Origin: Hymenobacter negativus
GTDB lineage: Bacteria; Bacteroidota; Bacteroidia; Cytophagales; Hymenobacteraceae
Assembly (NCBI RefSeq): GCF_016056375.1
Contig: NZ_JAEDAE010000001.1
Location: 620,001 to 684,000 of the forward strand
Length of the DNA stretch: 64,000 nt
Reading direction: 5' to 3'
Of this stretch, positions 36,287-44,620 are shown in pieces. The notes under the pieces are model-generated. The model searched no databases and had not been told where the DNA came from. It saw nothing but the letters and a program-made list of their open reading frames with translations. A program made the translations under genes and the position numbers. Positions within the stretch are counted from its first letter, which is position 1. Each line of letters starts with the position of its first letter.

Positions 36287-36445
36287 ATGGGCAACCTTCT
36301 GTATATCATCGCCGTCATTCTGGTCATCATCTGGGCTGTTAGCTTCTTCGGCGGCTACTTCACCGGCGGTATCATTCACGTCCTGCTGGTTATTGCCATC
36401 ATCGCCATCCTGCTGCGTGTTATTAGCGGCCGAAGCGCGGTCTAA
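36287..36445 (+). CDS. lmo0937-family small membrane protein, 52 aa
   Basis: ATG 36287 opens MGNLLYIIAVILVIIWAVSF, then GGYFTGGIIHVLLVIAIIAI and a basic C-terminus LLRVISGRSAV. This two-helix pattern with a central FGGY..GG.IH.LL is that of the lmo0937 family of short hydrophobic proteins (typically about 50 residues). The function is unknown. It is monocistronic, with a strong terminator directly downstream. Confidence 0.85.
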   Translation: MGNLLYIIAVILVIIWAVSFFGGYFTGGIIHVLLVIAIIAILLRVISGRSAV

Positions 36446-36470
36446 AGCACCCCGCAAGGGTTAATTTAAA

Positions 36471-36514
36471 AACACAAAAAAGCCGCTCCGGCAATGGAGC
36501 GGCTTTTTTGTGTT
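36471..36514. terminator. Bidirectional terminator, 19-bp stem
   Basis: AACACAAAAAAGCCGCTCC/GGAGCGGCTTTTTTGTGTT perfect arms, 6-nt loop. It is shared by the small membrane protein and the minus-strand beta-barrel gene. Confidence 0.92.
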
Positions 36515-36526
36515 TGTTCGGTTCAG

Positions 36527-37324
36527 CTATTTGCCAATGTTGAACAGGAAGCTGAAGCGGATAACCAGCCCGGGATAAAGCGAAAAAACAGAGTTGTCGA
36601 AATTATACAGGGCCACGATGTCGGCGGCGGCGTTCTGGCCCAGGTAGGAGCGGTAGCCGATGCCGGCTAGCGGCGTAGCCACCGTGCGCTTGTACTTGTA
36701 ATAGCCGTTGGTGCCATCCACGTCAATCAGCTCCGCGTTGGTGACTTCGTACTCAGCGTGCACGAAAAACTCCTTATACACGATGTACTGCGCGAAGGCT
36801 TTTAGGCCCACGCTGCTGGAGTTAATGCTTTTGTCGCCTTTGCTGTTCAGGACATAGCCAGCATTACGCGCGCTATTATCGAGGCTGTAGCTGCTGTAGG
36901 CATAGGAGATGCCCGGCCCCACGGCAAACTTGTCGGTGAGACGGAAACCCAGCGCGGGCGAGGCGCTCACGTTGAATTGGTTGAGGTTGTTGTAGGAGCT
37001 AAAGCCCAACCCAAAGTTGGTGTAGATGAATTTTCTCGTCGGCGGCTTGTCTTCGGCGCCTCCGGCTTTGGTATTCTTGCGGTTGGGAAAATCCAGGCCC
37101 GAAGGCGCGTCGGGTGTCGACTGCACCGGGGCGTTGTAAGTTGGCTCGGGCGTGGGTTCCGGGGTAGAGGCGGGGGCCGGCGTGGGCTCAACGGGCCGGG
37201 GCTGGGCGGGCTGCGGCGCAGGCGGGGCCGTGTTTAGCACGGGCTTGTCCTGGGCTTGGGCCCGGAAGGTGGGCAGCCCAGCCGCCGCAACCAACAGCAG
37301 TACCGGAAGCAAATGACGTTTCAT
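36527..37324 (-). CDS. Outer-membrane beta-barrel protein with Pro-rich linker
   Basis: 265 residues: signal peptide (MKRHLLPVLLLVAAAG...RAQAQ), a proline/threonine-rich linker (about 30-75, PAPQPAQPRPVEPTPAPAST) and a beta-barrel domain (about 95-265). The barrel has alternating aromatic strands (YTNFGLGFSSYNNLNQF, FFVHAEYEVTNAELI) and the C-terminal residues GLVIRFSFLFNIGK. It resembles the small porin-like OMP_b-brl family. ATG 37324 is chosen because it starts the signal peptide. The ligand is unknown. Confidence 0.78.
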   Translation of the reverse strand: MKRHLLPVLLLVAAAGLPTFRAQAQDKPVLNTAPPAPQPAQPRPVEPTPAPASTPEPTPEPTYNAPVQSTPDAPSGLDFPNRKNTKAGGAEDKPPTRKFIYTNFGLGFSSYNNLNQFNVSASPALGFRLTDKFAVGPGISYAYSSYSLDNSARNAGYVLNSKGDKSINSSSVGLKAFAQYIVYKEFFVHAEYEVTNAELIDVDGTNGYYKYKRTVATPLAGIGYRSYLGQNAAADIVALYNFDNSVFSLYPGLVIRFSFLFNIGK

Positions 37325-37424
37325 GCGAAGGAAGTAAAGGGACGTAAGAAGGGTAAATGTACTTAGCCAGATAACGAAAGCGGCCGGAAAATTATTCATT
37401 TTCCGGCCGCCATTCGTCGATTGC

Positions 37425-39056
37425 TTAGGCCATTTGGTACATTTTCTGGCGCTGGGCCTTCAGAGTTTCATCGGCCAGGTATTCTTCGTAGTTCATGCGC
37501 CGGTCGATGATGCCATCGGGCGTGAGTTCGATGATGCGGTTGGCCACCGTGTCGATGAACTGCAAGTCGTGCGAGGCAAAGATGAGCGAGCCGCTGAACT
37601 CTTTCAAGCCGTTGTTCAGGGCCTGAATGCTTTCCAGGTCCAGGTGGTTCGTTGGGTCGTCCAGCACCAGCACGTTGCCGCTTTCCAGCATCATTTTCGA
37701 GAGCATGCAGCGCACTTTCTCGCCGCCGCTCAGCACGTTGGGCTTTTTCTGAGACTCTTCGCCCGAAAACAGCATCCGGCCCAGCCAGCCGCGCACGAAG
37801 CTTTCGTCTTTGTCCACCGAATACTGCCGCAGCCAGTCCACCAGGTTCATGTTATCGGCCTGGAAAAAGGCGCTGTTCTCTTTCGGGAAATAGCTGGGTG
37901 TGATGGTGGTGCCCCACTTATATTCACCTTTATCGGCCTTGGCTTCGCCAAAAATGATGTCGAACAGGAGGGAAGCCGCCCGGTCGTCGCGGCCCACGAT
38001 GGCCACCTTATCGCCCTTGTCAAGCGTGAAGGTTACGTTTTTCAGCACCGACTGGCCGTCTACGGTCTTGCTCACGCCATCCACGGCCAGCAGCTGGTTG
38101 CCGGCTTCGCGCTCGGGCTTGAAGGCGATGTAGGGGTAGCGGCGCGATGAAGGCTTGATTTCTTCCAGCGTCAGCTTTTGCAGCAGCTTCTGGCGGCTGG
38201 TGGCCTGCTTCGATTTCGAGGCGTTGGCCGAGAAGCGGCGCACAAACTCTTCAAGCTCCTTGCGCTTGTCTTCGGTTTTCTTGTTCACGTCCTGGCGCTG
38301 GCGCAGGGCCAGCTGGCTGCTCTCGTACCAGAACGAGTAATTGCCGGGGTACATCGTAATTTTCGAGAAGTCCAAATCAGCCATGTAGTTACACACAGCG
38401 TCGAGGAAGTGGCGGTCATGGCTCACCACAATCACCGTATTCTCGAAGTTATCAAGGAAGTTCTCGAGCCAGAGCACGCTCTCCGCGTCCAGGTTGTTGG
38501 TCGGTTCGTCCAGCAGCAGCACGTCCGGGTTGCCAAACAGGGCCTGGGCGAGCAGCACACGCACCTTTTCGCTGGCGCCCAGGTCGGCCATCAGCGAGTA
38601 GTGCTTGTCTTCGGTGATGCCCAGGCCGGAGAGCAGCTCGGCGGCCTGGTAGTCGGCGTCCCAGCCGTTCATATCGGCAAACTCGCCTTCCAGCACACCC
38701 AGGCGCTCACCGTCGGCATCGGTGGCCGTGCCCGCGTCGTATTTGGCGTAGAGGGCGTCCTTTTCCTTCATCACCTCCGACAGGCGCTGGTGGCCCTGAA
38801 TCACGGTTTGCAGCACGGGCTGGTCGTCGTAGGCAAACTGGTTCTGCTTGAGCACGGCCAGGCGCTGGCCGGCCGGCATTTCCACCGAGCCGGTATTGGG
38901 CTCAATTTCGCCCGCCAGGATTTTCAAGAAAGTTGATTTACCTGCGCCATTGGCCCCAATGAGGCCATATACGTTGCCAGGCAGGAATTTAACGGAAACG
39001 TCTTCAAACAGCACGCGCTTCCCGTAGCGCAGGCTCACATTGGAGGTGGAAATCAT
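37425..39056 (-). CDS. ybiT: ABC-F ATPase, YbiT type
   Basis: Soluble twin-ATPase of the ABC-F translation-factor family, 543 residues. The first domain has Walker A GLIGANGAGKSTFLKILAGE and Walker B LLLDEPTNNLD. The linker (about 240-310) carries FVRRFSANASKSKQATSR, a YbiT hallmark. The second domain has LSGGEKVRCMLSKMML and DDPTNHLDLESI. In the first domain the LSGG signature is replaced by LGASEKVRVLLAQAL, as also in E. coli YbiT. It probably acts at the ribosome. No resistance signature is evident. A minus-strand TAATTTTG box at 39112-39119 is the likely promoter. Confidence 0.9.
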   Translation of the reverse strand: MISTSNVSLRYGKRVLFEDVSVKFLPGNVYGLIGANGAGKSTFLKILAGEIEPNTGSVEMPAGQRLAVLKQNQFAYDDQPVLQTVIQGHQRLSEVMKEKDALYAKYDAGTATDADGERLGVLEGEFADMNGWDADYQAAELLSGLGITEDKHYSLMADLGASEKVRVLLAQALFGNPDVLLLDEPTNNLDAESVLWLENFLDNFENTVIVVSHDRHFLDAVCNYMADLDFSKITMYPGNYSFWYESSQLALRQRQDVNKKTEDKRKELEEFVRRFSANASKSKQATSRQKLLQKLTLEEIKPSSRRYPYIAFKPEREAGNQLLAVDGVSKTVDGQSVLKNVTFTLDKGDKVAIVGRDDRAASLLFDIIFGEAKADKGEYKWGTTITPSYFPKENSAFFQADNMNLVDWLRQYSVDKDESFVRGWLGRMLFSGEESQKKPNVLSGGEKVRCMLSKMMLESGNVLVLDDPTNHLDLESIQALNNGLKEFSGSLIFASHDLQFIDTVANRIIELTPDGIIDRRMNYEEYLADETLKAQRQKMYQMA

Positions 39057-39111
39057 TCAGTCAGAAAATAGTAGCTCACAAAAACCACGCATTTGGCACG
39101 CGGCAGCCCGG

Positions 39112-39119
39112 CAAAATTA
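39112..39119 (-). promoter_or_regulatory. Bacteroidota -7 promoter box for the ABC-F gene
   Basis: CAAAATTA on the plus strand, TAATTTTG on the minus strand, 56 bases upstream of the start codon at 39056. Confidence 0.55.
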
Positions 39120-39338
39120 CGCAACAGGACTCCCGTTGGAATCGTTGCGAAAAAAGTAGTTGACAAGCCTGACGAAAATAACTAACTAGCAAGGCAATTA
39201 GTGCCCGGGGGCACGCACTGTGTGGCCCACGCCCCCGAGCCTTTTCGATACAACCCTCGGCTGCCGGGACAAGTATAGCAAGCATAGCAGTAGTTGCCGG
39301 CGAGTCGGCCTATTCTTCACTTTTTACCACTTACGGGC

Positions 39339-39809
39339 ATGGCAGACAATCAATTGACTTCCGAAAGCAACGGCTTCCGCATGGGCGTAATCACGGCCGC
39401 CGTGCTGGCAGCCTACACGGGCATTGCCGCCGCGGCTGGTTTTCTTGGTCAAATCGAAGCTGGCACGCTTGATATCGTGATTCTGGCGGCCGGCGTGGTG
39501 CTGGCTATTCGCCGGCTTAAGCAGGCAAAGGGGCGGCACATGTCTTACTTCCAAGGGTTTAGTACAGGCATCATCACGGCCTTGTCAGCCTCGGTGTTGC
39601 TGGGCGCATTCTTCTGGTTGTTGGGTGGCATTAGCCAGGCTGCGGTGCGGCAAATTCAGGCCCGCGACTTGTTCGGTGCCGACCTCGGAGTACTCATTGG
39701 GGGCCTGGGCATCATCCTACTGGGCACCATGACTGGCGTGGTTACGTCGCTCATTGCCATGCAATACTTTAAAGCCTCTGAGCATCAGGCTATAGCTGGT
39801 ATCGAGTAA
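39339..39809 (+). CDS. DUF4199-like membrane protein
   Basis: 156 residues with four hydrophobic segments (about 13-35, 41-57, 73-97 and 120-145). YFQGFSTGIITALSASVLLG in the centre resembles the GxxxG..S core of DUF4199 proteins, common in Bacteroidota. The C-terminus is MTGVVTSLIAMQYFKASE. The function is unknown. ATG 39339 starts the conserved part; the frame opens at 39294. Confidence 0.65.
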   Translation: MADNQLTSESNGFRMGVITAAVLAAYTGIAAAAGFLGQIEAGTLDIVILAAGVVLAIRRLKQAKGRHMSYFQGFSTGIITALSASVLLGAFFWLLGGISQAAVRQIQARDLFGADLGVLIGGLGIILLGTMTGVVTSLIAMQYFKASEHQAIAGIE

Positions 39810-39844
39810 TTGGTTGTAAATGCTTTGCGAGTGAATGTTTAACG

Positions 39845-39873
39845 AAAAAAGGCCCTTTCGAGGGCCTTTTTTT
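39845..39873 (+). terminator. Intrinsic terminator of the DUF4199-like gene
   Basis: AAAAAAGGCCCT/AGGGCCTTTTTT stem, loop TTCG, followed by more T. Confidence 0.92.
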
Positions 39874-39988
39874 GAGCCCAGCAGTATTGTGTTTTTTAGA
39901 TTTTATAAGAAAAATTAGACAAAACAGAAACTAAATAATAACTTGCAGGCGTTTAGGAGAAAATCAGCACTTGTTTGCTGACAAAAAG

Positions 39989-40411
39989 ATGTCTTTTATG
40001 TCCAAGTATTCTCTCATAATCGTTTTTGCACTGGCTTCTTTCTCAGCCCGTGCACAGATGGCTGACCGGCTTTCCGAACACCCGGCAGTTAAAAGCAACC
40101 TGGCGCGGAAATCGTCTGCTGAGGAAGCCGCCGTAGCCGAAACTCGGGAGATGACTAAGCGCCTCCAACTCAATGAGGGGCAGTTTTTGAAGCTATTGCC
40201 CCTGAACCGTACCAAGCTTGCTGGCCTGCACAGCATTGACCAGCAATACAAAGCCGATGAAGCCACCCGCGCCGCTAAAACGGCCGAGCTGGAAGCCCAG
40301 TTTGAGCAGGAATGCAGCCGCATTCTCACGCCTTCGCAGCTCAGCCAGCTCCAGCAGCAAAACGGCCAGCCTAACAACGCACCGGCCAATACCGGCAACG
40401 GACTCGGCTAA
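39989..40411 (+). CDS. Small exported Spy/CpxP-like (LTXXQ) protein
   Basis: About 140 residues. Signal peptide MSFMSKYSLIIVFALASFSA is followed by a helical mature protein with TKRLQLNEGQFLKLLPLNR, a charged central helix and CSRILTPSQLSQLQQQNG, i.e. two LTxxQ-like segments. It resembles the protein at 26420-26794 in length, repeat spacing and position beside a long terminator. The C-terminus is low-complexity (Gln/Asn/Pro/Gly). A start at ATG 39998 is equally possible. A periplasmic stress role is inferred from the family. Confidence 0.7.
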   Translation: MSFMSKYSLIIVFALASFSARAQMADRLSEHPAVKSNLARKSSAEEAAVAETREMTKRLQLNEGQFLKLLPLNRTKLAGLHSIDQQYKADEATRAAKTAELEAQFEQECSRILTPSQLSQLQQQNGQPNNAPANTGNGLG

Positions 40412-40420
40412 TAATTGCTC

Positions 40421-40474
40421 CATCAAAGTAAAAAAGGCCCGCCATTAATTTGGCGGGCCTTTTTTACTTTGATG
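40421..40474. terminator. Bidirectional terminator, 24-bp perfect stem
   Basis: Arms 40421-40444 and 40451-40474, loop TTAATT, A6/T6 runs inside the arms. It ends inside the last codons of the convergent lipoprotein gene. Confidence 0.92.
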
Positions 40475-40877
40475 AGAGTGGGTCGGTCAGCACTTCTGTG
40501 ACGGTGCCCAGCGGGCCAAAGCGCAGGCTGATGCAGGGCGCGCCCGAACGGGCGTGGCCCGCGTTGCACTGGGAGCCGGGCTCCAGGTAATAAAAGTAAA
40601 CTTTTTCGGTGCCGGCCCGCAACTCCTCTTCATCGGGCGGGCCGAGCAGGGCATTCACGTCGTCTGCCCGGGCCTCGTAGAGCTGCTCTTTGGCCTGGGT
40701 GAGGGCCGGCACCGCCGCCCGCCGCTGGTTTTTGCAGGCATATGGGTCGGCACGCCACGCAGCGGCATCAAAACCAGGCACCCGGGGCAGGGCATGCCCA
40801 CAGCCAAACAGGAGGGCGCTGCCAAACGTAACGGCGGTCAGTTGCCTAAACAATGATGAAAAAAAAGCGGCTGACAT
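40464..40877 (-). CDS. Lipoprotein, SmpA/BamE-like
   Basis: 137 residues. N-terminal signal with lipobox LLFGCGH (Cys26), then a domain with NALLGPPDEEELRAGTEKVY followed by FYYLEPGSQC. This resembles the L.G.P....G...W.Y core of SmpA/OmlA (BamE) small lipoproteins, although sequence support is thin. Four further cysteines may form disulfides. Probably anchored in the outer membrane. Its 3' end is shared with the long terminator. Confidence 0.65.
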   Translation of the reverse strand: MSAAFFSSLFRQLTAVTFGSALLFGCGHALPRVPGFDAAAWRADPYACKNQRRAAVPALTQAKEQLYEARADDVNALLGPPDEEELRAGTEKVYFYYLEPGSQCNAGHARSGAPCISLRFGPLGTVTEVLTDPLSSK

Positions 40878-41004
40878 CAGAAAAAACGGAAATAAACGTT
40901 TGGAAGAGGTAGTGACTTAGCGAAACTAAGCACTATTTTTGGCTTGGCGGTGTATTGGGGCTTGTATAAAAATTATTCAAATCTCATATAGCTTTAATTA
41001 TTTG

Positions 41005-41799
41005 ATGACTAGAAGGTTTTTTTCCACTATTGCGCTATTGTGCTTGTTTGCTGCTGCCAACCCTGTGGTGGCCCAGAGCCAAAAAGCAGCCGTAGGGGCG
41101 CTGCCGGCACCTGCGCGGCGGGCCTACTATCAGGTGGCGTTTATGCAGCAAGCCATGGCAATGTATGCCAAAATGGGCCTGGGGGCATCCGGGCTGTCAT
41201 TGCCGGTGTTTCGGGAAGGACTAGTGGGCTACTATAACCTGCGCTCGACGGGCAACTACGCGGCCGCGCCGCCGGTGCTCACGCTAATTGACTTTAGCCA
41301 ATCCAGCCAGCAAAAGCGACTGTGGGTAATCAACGTAGAAAAATGCAAAGTGCTGTTTCATACGCTGGTGGCACACGGCAAGGCGAGCGGGGAAGACCGG
41401 CCGCTGGCTTTTTCTAATAAGGACGGCTCGGAGATGAGCAGCTTGGGGTTTTATCGCACGGCCCCAACTACTTACATGGGCAAACACGGTTTGTCGCTGA
41501 AAATCGCGGGCATGGACCCGGGCTTCAATTCCAATGCCGAGAGCCGGGCGGTGGTGGTGCACGGGGCCGACTACGTGTGCGAAGACTTTGTGAAAGCCCA
41601 CGGCCGCCTGGGGCGCAGCCAGGGTTGCCCGGCCCTGCCGGTAGCCGAAACGGCGGCCATTGTGAAAACCATTCGGGGGGGCAGTGTGATATACCTGCAC
41701 GGGCCGGCGGGGGCGGGCTACCGCTCGCAGTGGCTGAATGTGGATACGGCGGCCTCGGCGTTTGCCAGCCAGCGCGGAGGGGCGGGACGGATGCAATAA
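41005..41799 (+). CDS. Murein L,D-transpeptidase catalytic-domain protein (YkuD_2)
   Basis: 264-residue exported protein: signal peptide (RRFFSTIALLCLFAAANPVVAQ, residues 3-24) and a YkuD_2 catalytic domain (about 70-250). The domain has LTLIDFSQSSQQKRLWVINV, VAHGKASGEDRPLAFSNKDG, AVVVHGADYV and the nucleophile motif RSQGCPALP. Unlike the larger transpeptidase-like protein at 18264-19814, its active-site His and Cys are both present. ATG 41005 opens the signal peptide. It is probably monocistronic, ending at the hairpin 41850-41896. Confidence 0.87.
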   Translation: MTRRFFSTIALLCLFAAANPVVAQSQKAAVGALPAPARRAYYQVAFMQQAMAMYAKMGLGASGLSLPVFREGLVGYYNLRSTGNYAAAPPVLTLIDFSQSSQQKRLWVINVEKCKVLFHTLVAHGKASGEDRPLAFSNKDGSEMSSLGFYRTAPTTYMGKHGLSLKIAGMDPGFNSNAESRAVVVHGADYVCEDFVKAHGRLGRSQGCPALPVAETAAIVKTIRGGSVIYLHGPAGAGYRSQWLNVDTAASAFASQRGGAGRMQ

Positions 41800-41849
41800 A
41801 AGCAGGCACTCGGAATAACCAGAAGCGGAAGGGTGCGTTTAAAGCGCAT

Positions 41850-41896
41850 CGGGCGCAGCCCGTAGCAGTGAGCTATGGCTGCGCCCGTTTCTTTTT
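41850..41896 (+). terminator. Intrinsic terminator of the YkuD_2 gene
   Basis: CGGGCGCAGCC (41850-41860) and GGCTGCGCCCG (41877-41887), 16-nt loop, then TTTCTTTTT. Confidence 0.8.
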
Positions 41897-41917
41897 CACC
41901 CTTTTTCTTCCCCTGTC

Positions 41918-42730
41918 ATGCGCTTAAATCTCCGCTTCATCATTGCCATCATCGTGGCGGCGGTGTCCCTATTCGGCTACTATTTCAATACCTCCAAAAA
42001 TGAGGTAACCGGTGAAACCCAACACGTGAACATGAGTGCCGACCAGGAAATTGCCCTGGGCGTGCAGGCCGCCCCCGAAATGGCGGCTCAGTATGGCGGC
42101 GAAAGCCCCGATGCCCGCGCCACGGCCGCCGTGCAGGCGGTGGGCCAGAAAATCATCAGCAGCACGAAAGCCGGCCAGACGCCCTACAAGTTCCAGTTTC
42201 ACCTGCTGGCCGATGACCAGACAATCAACGCTTTTGCGCTACCCGGCGGGCAGGTATTCATCACCCAGGGCCTGCTCAAAAACCTAACCTCTGAAGGGCA
42301 GCTGGCCGGCGTGCTGGCCCACGAAATTGGCCACGTGGTGGGCCGCCACTCGGCGGCACAGGTAGCAAAGTCGAACCTGACACAGGGGTTGGCTGGAGCC
42401 GCAACCATTGCTTCTTATGACCCCAACAGCCCCGGCAGCTCGGTGGCGAAGGCGGCGGTGGCTGCCGCCATTGCCAAGGTCATAACCCTGCGCTTCGGCC
42501 GCAATGATGAGTTGGAGGCCGATAAGCTGGCCGTGGATTTCACGCCCCAGGCCGGCTACGACCCCCGCTCGATGATAAAAGTGATGGAAATGCTGCAAAG
42601 CCAAGAAGGCCGCAGCAGCACGCCCGAATTTCTGAGCACGCACCCCGACCCGGGCAACCGCATCGGCGAGTTGCAGAAGGAAATTGCCGCCGAGTATCCG
42701 CAGGGCGTACCAGCAGGATTGAAGCAATAA
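41918..42730 (+). CDS. M48-family zinc metallopeptidase
   Basis: 270 residues. An N-terminal hydrophobic segment (about 5-23) acts as anchor or signal. The catalytic motif HEIGH lies at 135-139 (zinc ligands His135 and His139, catalytic Glu136), and the third ligand is in ELEAD (Glu200). Typical flanking sequences are NAFALPGGQVFITQGLL and STHPDPGNRIGEL. It resembles periplasmic BepA/LoiP-type M48 proteases that degrade misfolded envelope proteins. There is no TPR domain. It is followed by a palindromic element that encloses its terminator. Confidence 0.92.
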   Translation: MRLNLRFIIAIIVAAVSLFGYYFNTSKNEVTGETQHVNMSADQEIALGVQAAPEMAAQYGGESPDARATAAVQAVGQKIISSTKAGQTPYKFQFHLLADDQTINAFALPGGQVFITQGLLKNLTSEGQLAGVLAHEIGHVVGRHSAAQVAKSNLTQGLAGAATIASYDPNSPGSSVAKAAVAAAIAKVITLRFGRNDELEADKLAVDFTPQAGYDPRSMIKVMEMLQSQEGRSSTPEFLSTHPDPGNRIGELQKEIAAEYPQGVPAGLKQ

Positions 42731-42738
42731 TTCCGTCT

Positions 42739-42926
42739 GTCATTGCGAGTGGAGCGCAGCGGCAATCTGTCCTCTCAAACCCAGACATTCTCTTATATCA
42801 GAAAGCCCCGGACCCTGCTCAGTCAGTGTCGGGGCTTTTGTCGATAAAAAAGCTTTATTACATCTTAGAGCTGGTCGCAGCGAGAAGACGGGTTGCCGCG
42901 TTGCGCTGCGCTCCACTCGCAATGAC
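42739..42926. repeat. Long-armed palindromic element, family copy 2
   Basis: Perfect 22-bp arms at 42739-42760 (starts GTCATTGCGAGTGGAGCGCA) and 42905-42926. The right arm carries an extra GTTGC-like insertion further in. The interior of 144 bases contains the terminator at 42802-42838. It occupies the whole space between convergent genes. Confidence 0.82.
42802..42838. terminator. Bidirectional terminator inside palindromic element
   Basis: AAAGCCCCG (42802-42810) pairs with CGGGGCTTT (42830-42838), 19-nt loop, followed by T/G. It lies between the convergent M48 and LON-domain genes. Confidence 0.75.
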
Positions 42927-42932
42927 AGGCAA

Positions 42933-43568
42933 TTAAAAGTTAGGCGGCGTGAGGTTTTTGAAATGGCCATTAAGCCGCACCCGGTCCTTGAGGCGCTCGG
43001 TTTCGAGCACCACGGGCAGGATGGTGTCGAGGTGCTCGCGCACCATTTCCTGGCGTTCCTGTTCGCTGGTAGTGGCCAGAAGCTGGTATTCCTGCTCGGT
43101 GCTGAAGCCAATGTGGTGGGCCACGTCGAAAATGCAGTAGTCGGCGGGCAGCTCCAGCAGGAGCTTGCGTAGGCCGAGGGCTTCGTAGAGTTGGCGGACC
43201 TGTTTGGTGATGATTTCACGCAGCACCGGGTCGGCCTCGTCGTCCTGCACCACTTCTTCGATAAGGCCGCCGGCGTAGAGCTTGCCGGGGGCCTGGCGGT
43301 AGAATTTGTTGATGCGAAACACGCCCACGGCCCGGGTGCGGATGTCGAGTTCGCCGCTGGCGTAGGTTTGCTCCACACTCACCAGGCGCATTTCGGTGCC
43401 TAATTCGCTCAGGGAATTATCGAGGTAGGGCGGAATGCCGAAGGTGGTGTTCTGCTCGATGCACTCGCGCACCAGCTGCCGGTAGCGGGGCTCGAAGATG
43501 TGCAGGTTCAGTTTTTCGCCTGGAAAAACAACCAGATTTAAGGGAAACAGCGGAATCAGGCGGGCCAT
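42933..43568 (-). CDS. LON substrate-binding-domain protein
   Basis: 211-residue stand-alone version of the N-terminal domain of Lon protease. MARLIPLFPLNLVVFPGEKL and LHIFEPRYRQLVRECIEQNT are the hallmark N-terminus. The rest is helical (YEALGLRKLLLELPADYCIF). No ATPase or protease domain is present. It is widely conserved in Bacteroidota and of unknown function, perhaps substrate binding. Minus strand; it starts at ATG 43568, 154 bases from the divergent mtgA gene. Confidence 0.9.
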   Translation of the reverse strand: MARLIPLFPLNLVVFPGEKLNLHIFEPRYRQLVRECIEQNTTFGIPPYLDNSLSELGTEMRLVSVEQTYASGELDIRTRAVGVFRINKFYRQAPGKLYAGGLIEEVVQDDEADPVLREIITKQVRQLYEALGLRKLLLELPADYCIFDVAHHIGFSTEQEYQLLATTSEQERQEMVREHLDTILPVVLETERLKDRVRLNGHFKNLTPPNF

Positions 43569-43708
43569 GGGCAGCGAAACGAAAGAGGACTGTAACTACC
43601 AACCCAACAACGGGAGCGGGCGGTTGGGTTTTGGGCGGCCAGACGGAACCCGTAGCAGATGAAGCCGCGGCAAGGTAGGTGCGAAAGCCGAAACCCCGCC
43701 GGGCGCGC

Positions 43709-43716
43709 TACTTTTG
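43709..43716 (+). promoter_or_regulatory. Bacteroidota -7 promoter box for mtgA
   Basis: TACTTTTG, an exact TAnnTTTG match ending only 6 bases before the ATG at 43723, so the mRNA would be leaderless or nearly so. Confidence 0.5.
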
Positions 43717-43722
43717 TGCCCC

Positions 43723-44484
43723 ATGCCTGCTGCCAAGCTGATTCCCGACGTTTCCGTACTGCTCAAAAAAACCGGCCGCTTGTTGCTGCAAGTAGCGGCC
43801 GCCCTGTTTCTGGCCTCCATTGCCTGGGTGCTGATTTACCGTTGGGTATCGCCCCCTGCCACCTGGCTGATGCTGGACCGCCGCGCCCACGCGCCCGTGG
43901 GGCTGGGCTACTATGGCATTCAGGAGGAGCCCCGACACATTCGCTACCGGTTCCGCAGCCTCGATGAAGTAGCGCCCAGCGTGCCTTTGGCCCTAGTGGC
44001 GGCCGAGGACCAGCGCTTCCTGATTCACCACGGGTTCGACTTGGACGCGCTCACCAAAGCTGCCAAGCGGAACTGGAACGGCGACGGCAAGCACATTGTG
44101 GGCGGCAGCACCATCTCGCAGCAAGTGGCTAAAAACGTGTTTCTGTGGCAGGGCCGCAGCTACGTGCGCAAGGCCGCCGAGGCGTATTTCACGGTGCTGA
44201 TTGAGACGCTGTGGAGTAAGCGCCGCATCATGGAAATGTACCTCAGCGTAGCCGAAATGGGGGATTGCACCTTCGGGGTAGAGGCCGCCAGCCAGCGCTA
44301 TTTCGGCAAGCCAGCCAGCCAGGTGAGTCCGGCCGAGGCAGCACTGCTGGCCGGCGTGCTGCCCAACCCGCTCCGCTTCCGTGCCTCAAATCCTGGGCCG
44401 GTAGCGCGGGCCAAGCAGCTGCGGGTGCTGCGGCTGATGCGCAACTTGGGCGGCACGCGGTACGTGGCAGAGATGTTGAAATAG
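43723..44484 (+). CDS. mtgA: Monofunctional biosynthetic peptidoglycan transglycosylase
   Basis: Inner-membrane GT51 glycosyltransferase that polymerises lipid II. 253 residues with one N-terminal membrane helix (about 20-40). Family motifs are all present: EDQRFLIHHGFD (catalytic Glu95), GGSTISQQVAKNVFLW, KRRIMEMYLSVAEMG and AALLAGVLPNPLRF. There is no transpeptidase domain, so it is MtgA rather than a class A PBP. It starts at ATG 43723, downstream of a -7 box. Confidence 0.94.
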   Translation: MPAAKLIPDVSVLLKKTGRLLLQVAAALFLASIAWVLIYRWVSPPATWLMLDRRAHAPVGLGYYGIQEEPRHIRYRFRSLDEVAPSVPLALVAAEDQRFLIHHGFDLDALTKAAKRNWNGDGKHIVGGSTISQQVAKNVFLWQGRSYVRKAAEAYFTVLIETLWSKRRIMEMYLSVAEMGDCTFGVEAASQRYFGKPASQVSPAEAALLAGVLPNPLRFRASNPGPVARAKQLRVLRLMRNLGGTRYVAEMLK

Positions 44485-44528
44485 GGGTAGAGGTCGGCAG
44501 TTATTATTTGTTAATCAGTAGTCAAAAC

Positions 44529-44620
44529 GTCATGCAGAGCGCAGCGAAGCATCTTACCCGAGACAGTAAACCAATGATGTGGACGAAGCGGGCGAGATGC
44601 TTCGCTGCGCTCTGCATGAC
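44529..44620. repeat. Long-armed palindromic element, family copy 3
   Basis: Perfect 26-bp inverted repeat, 44529-44554 (starts GTCATGCAGAGCGCAGCGAA) and 44595-44620, 40-base interior. The right arm is translated as part of the following lipoprotein signal peptide. Confidence 0.88.
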
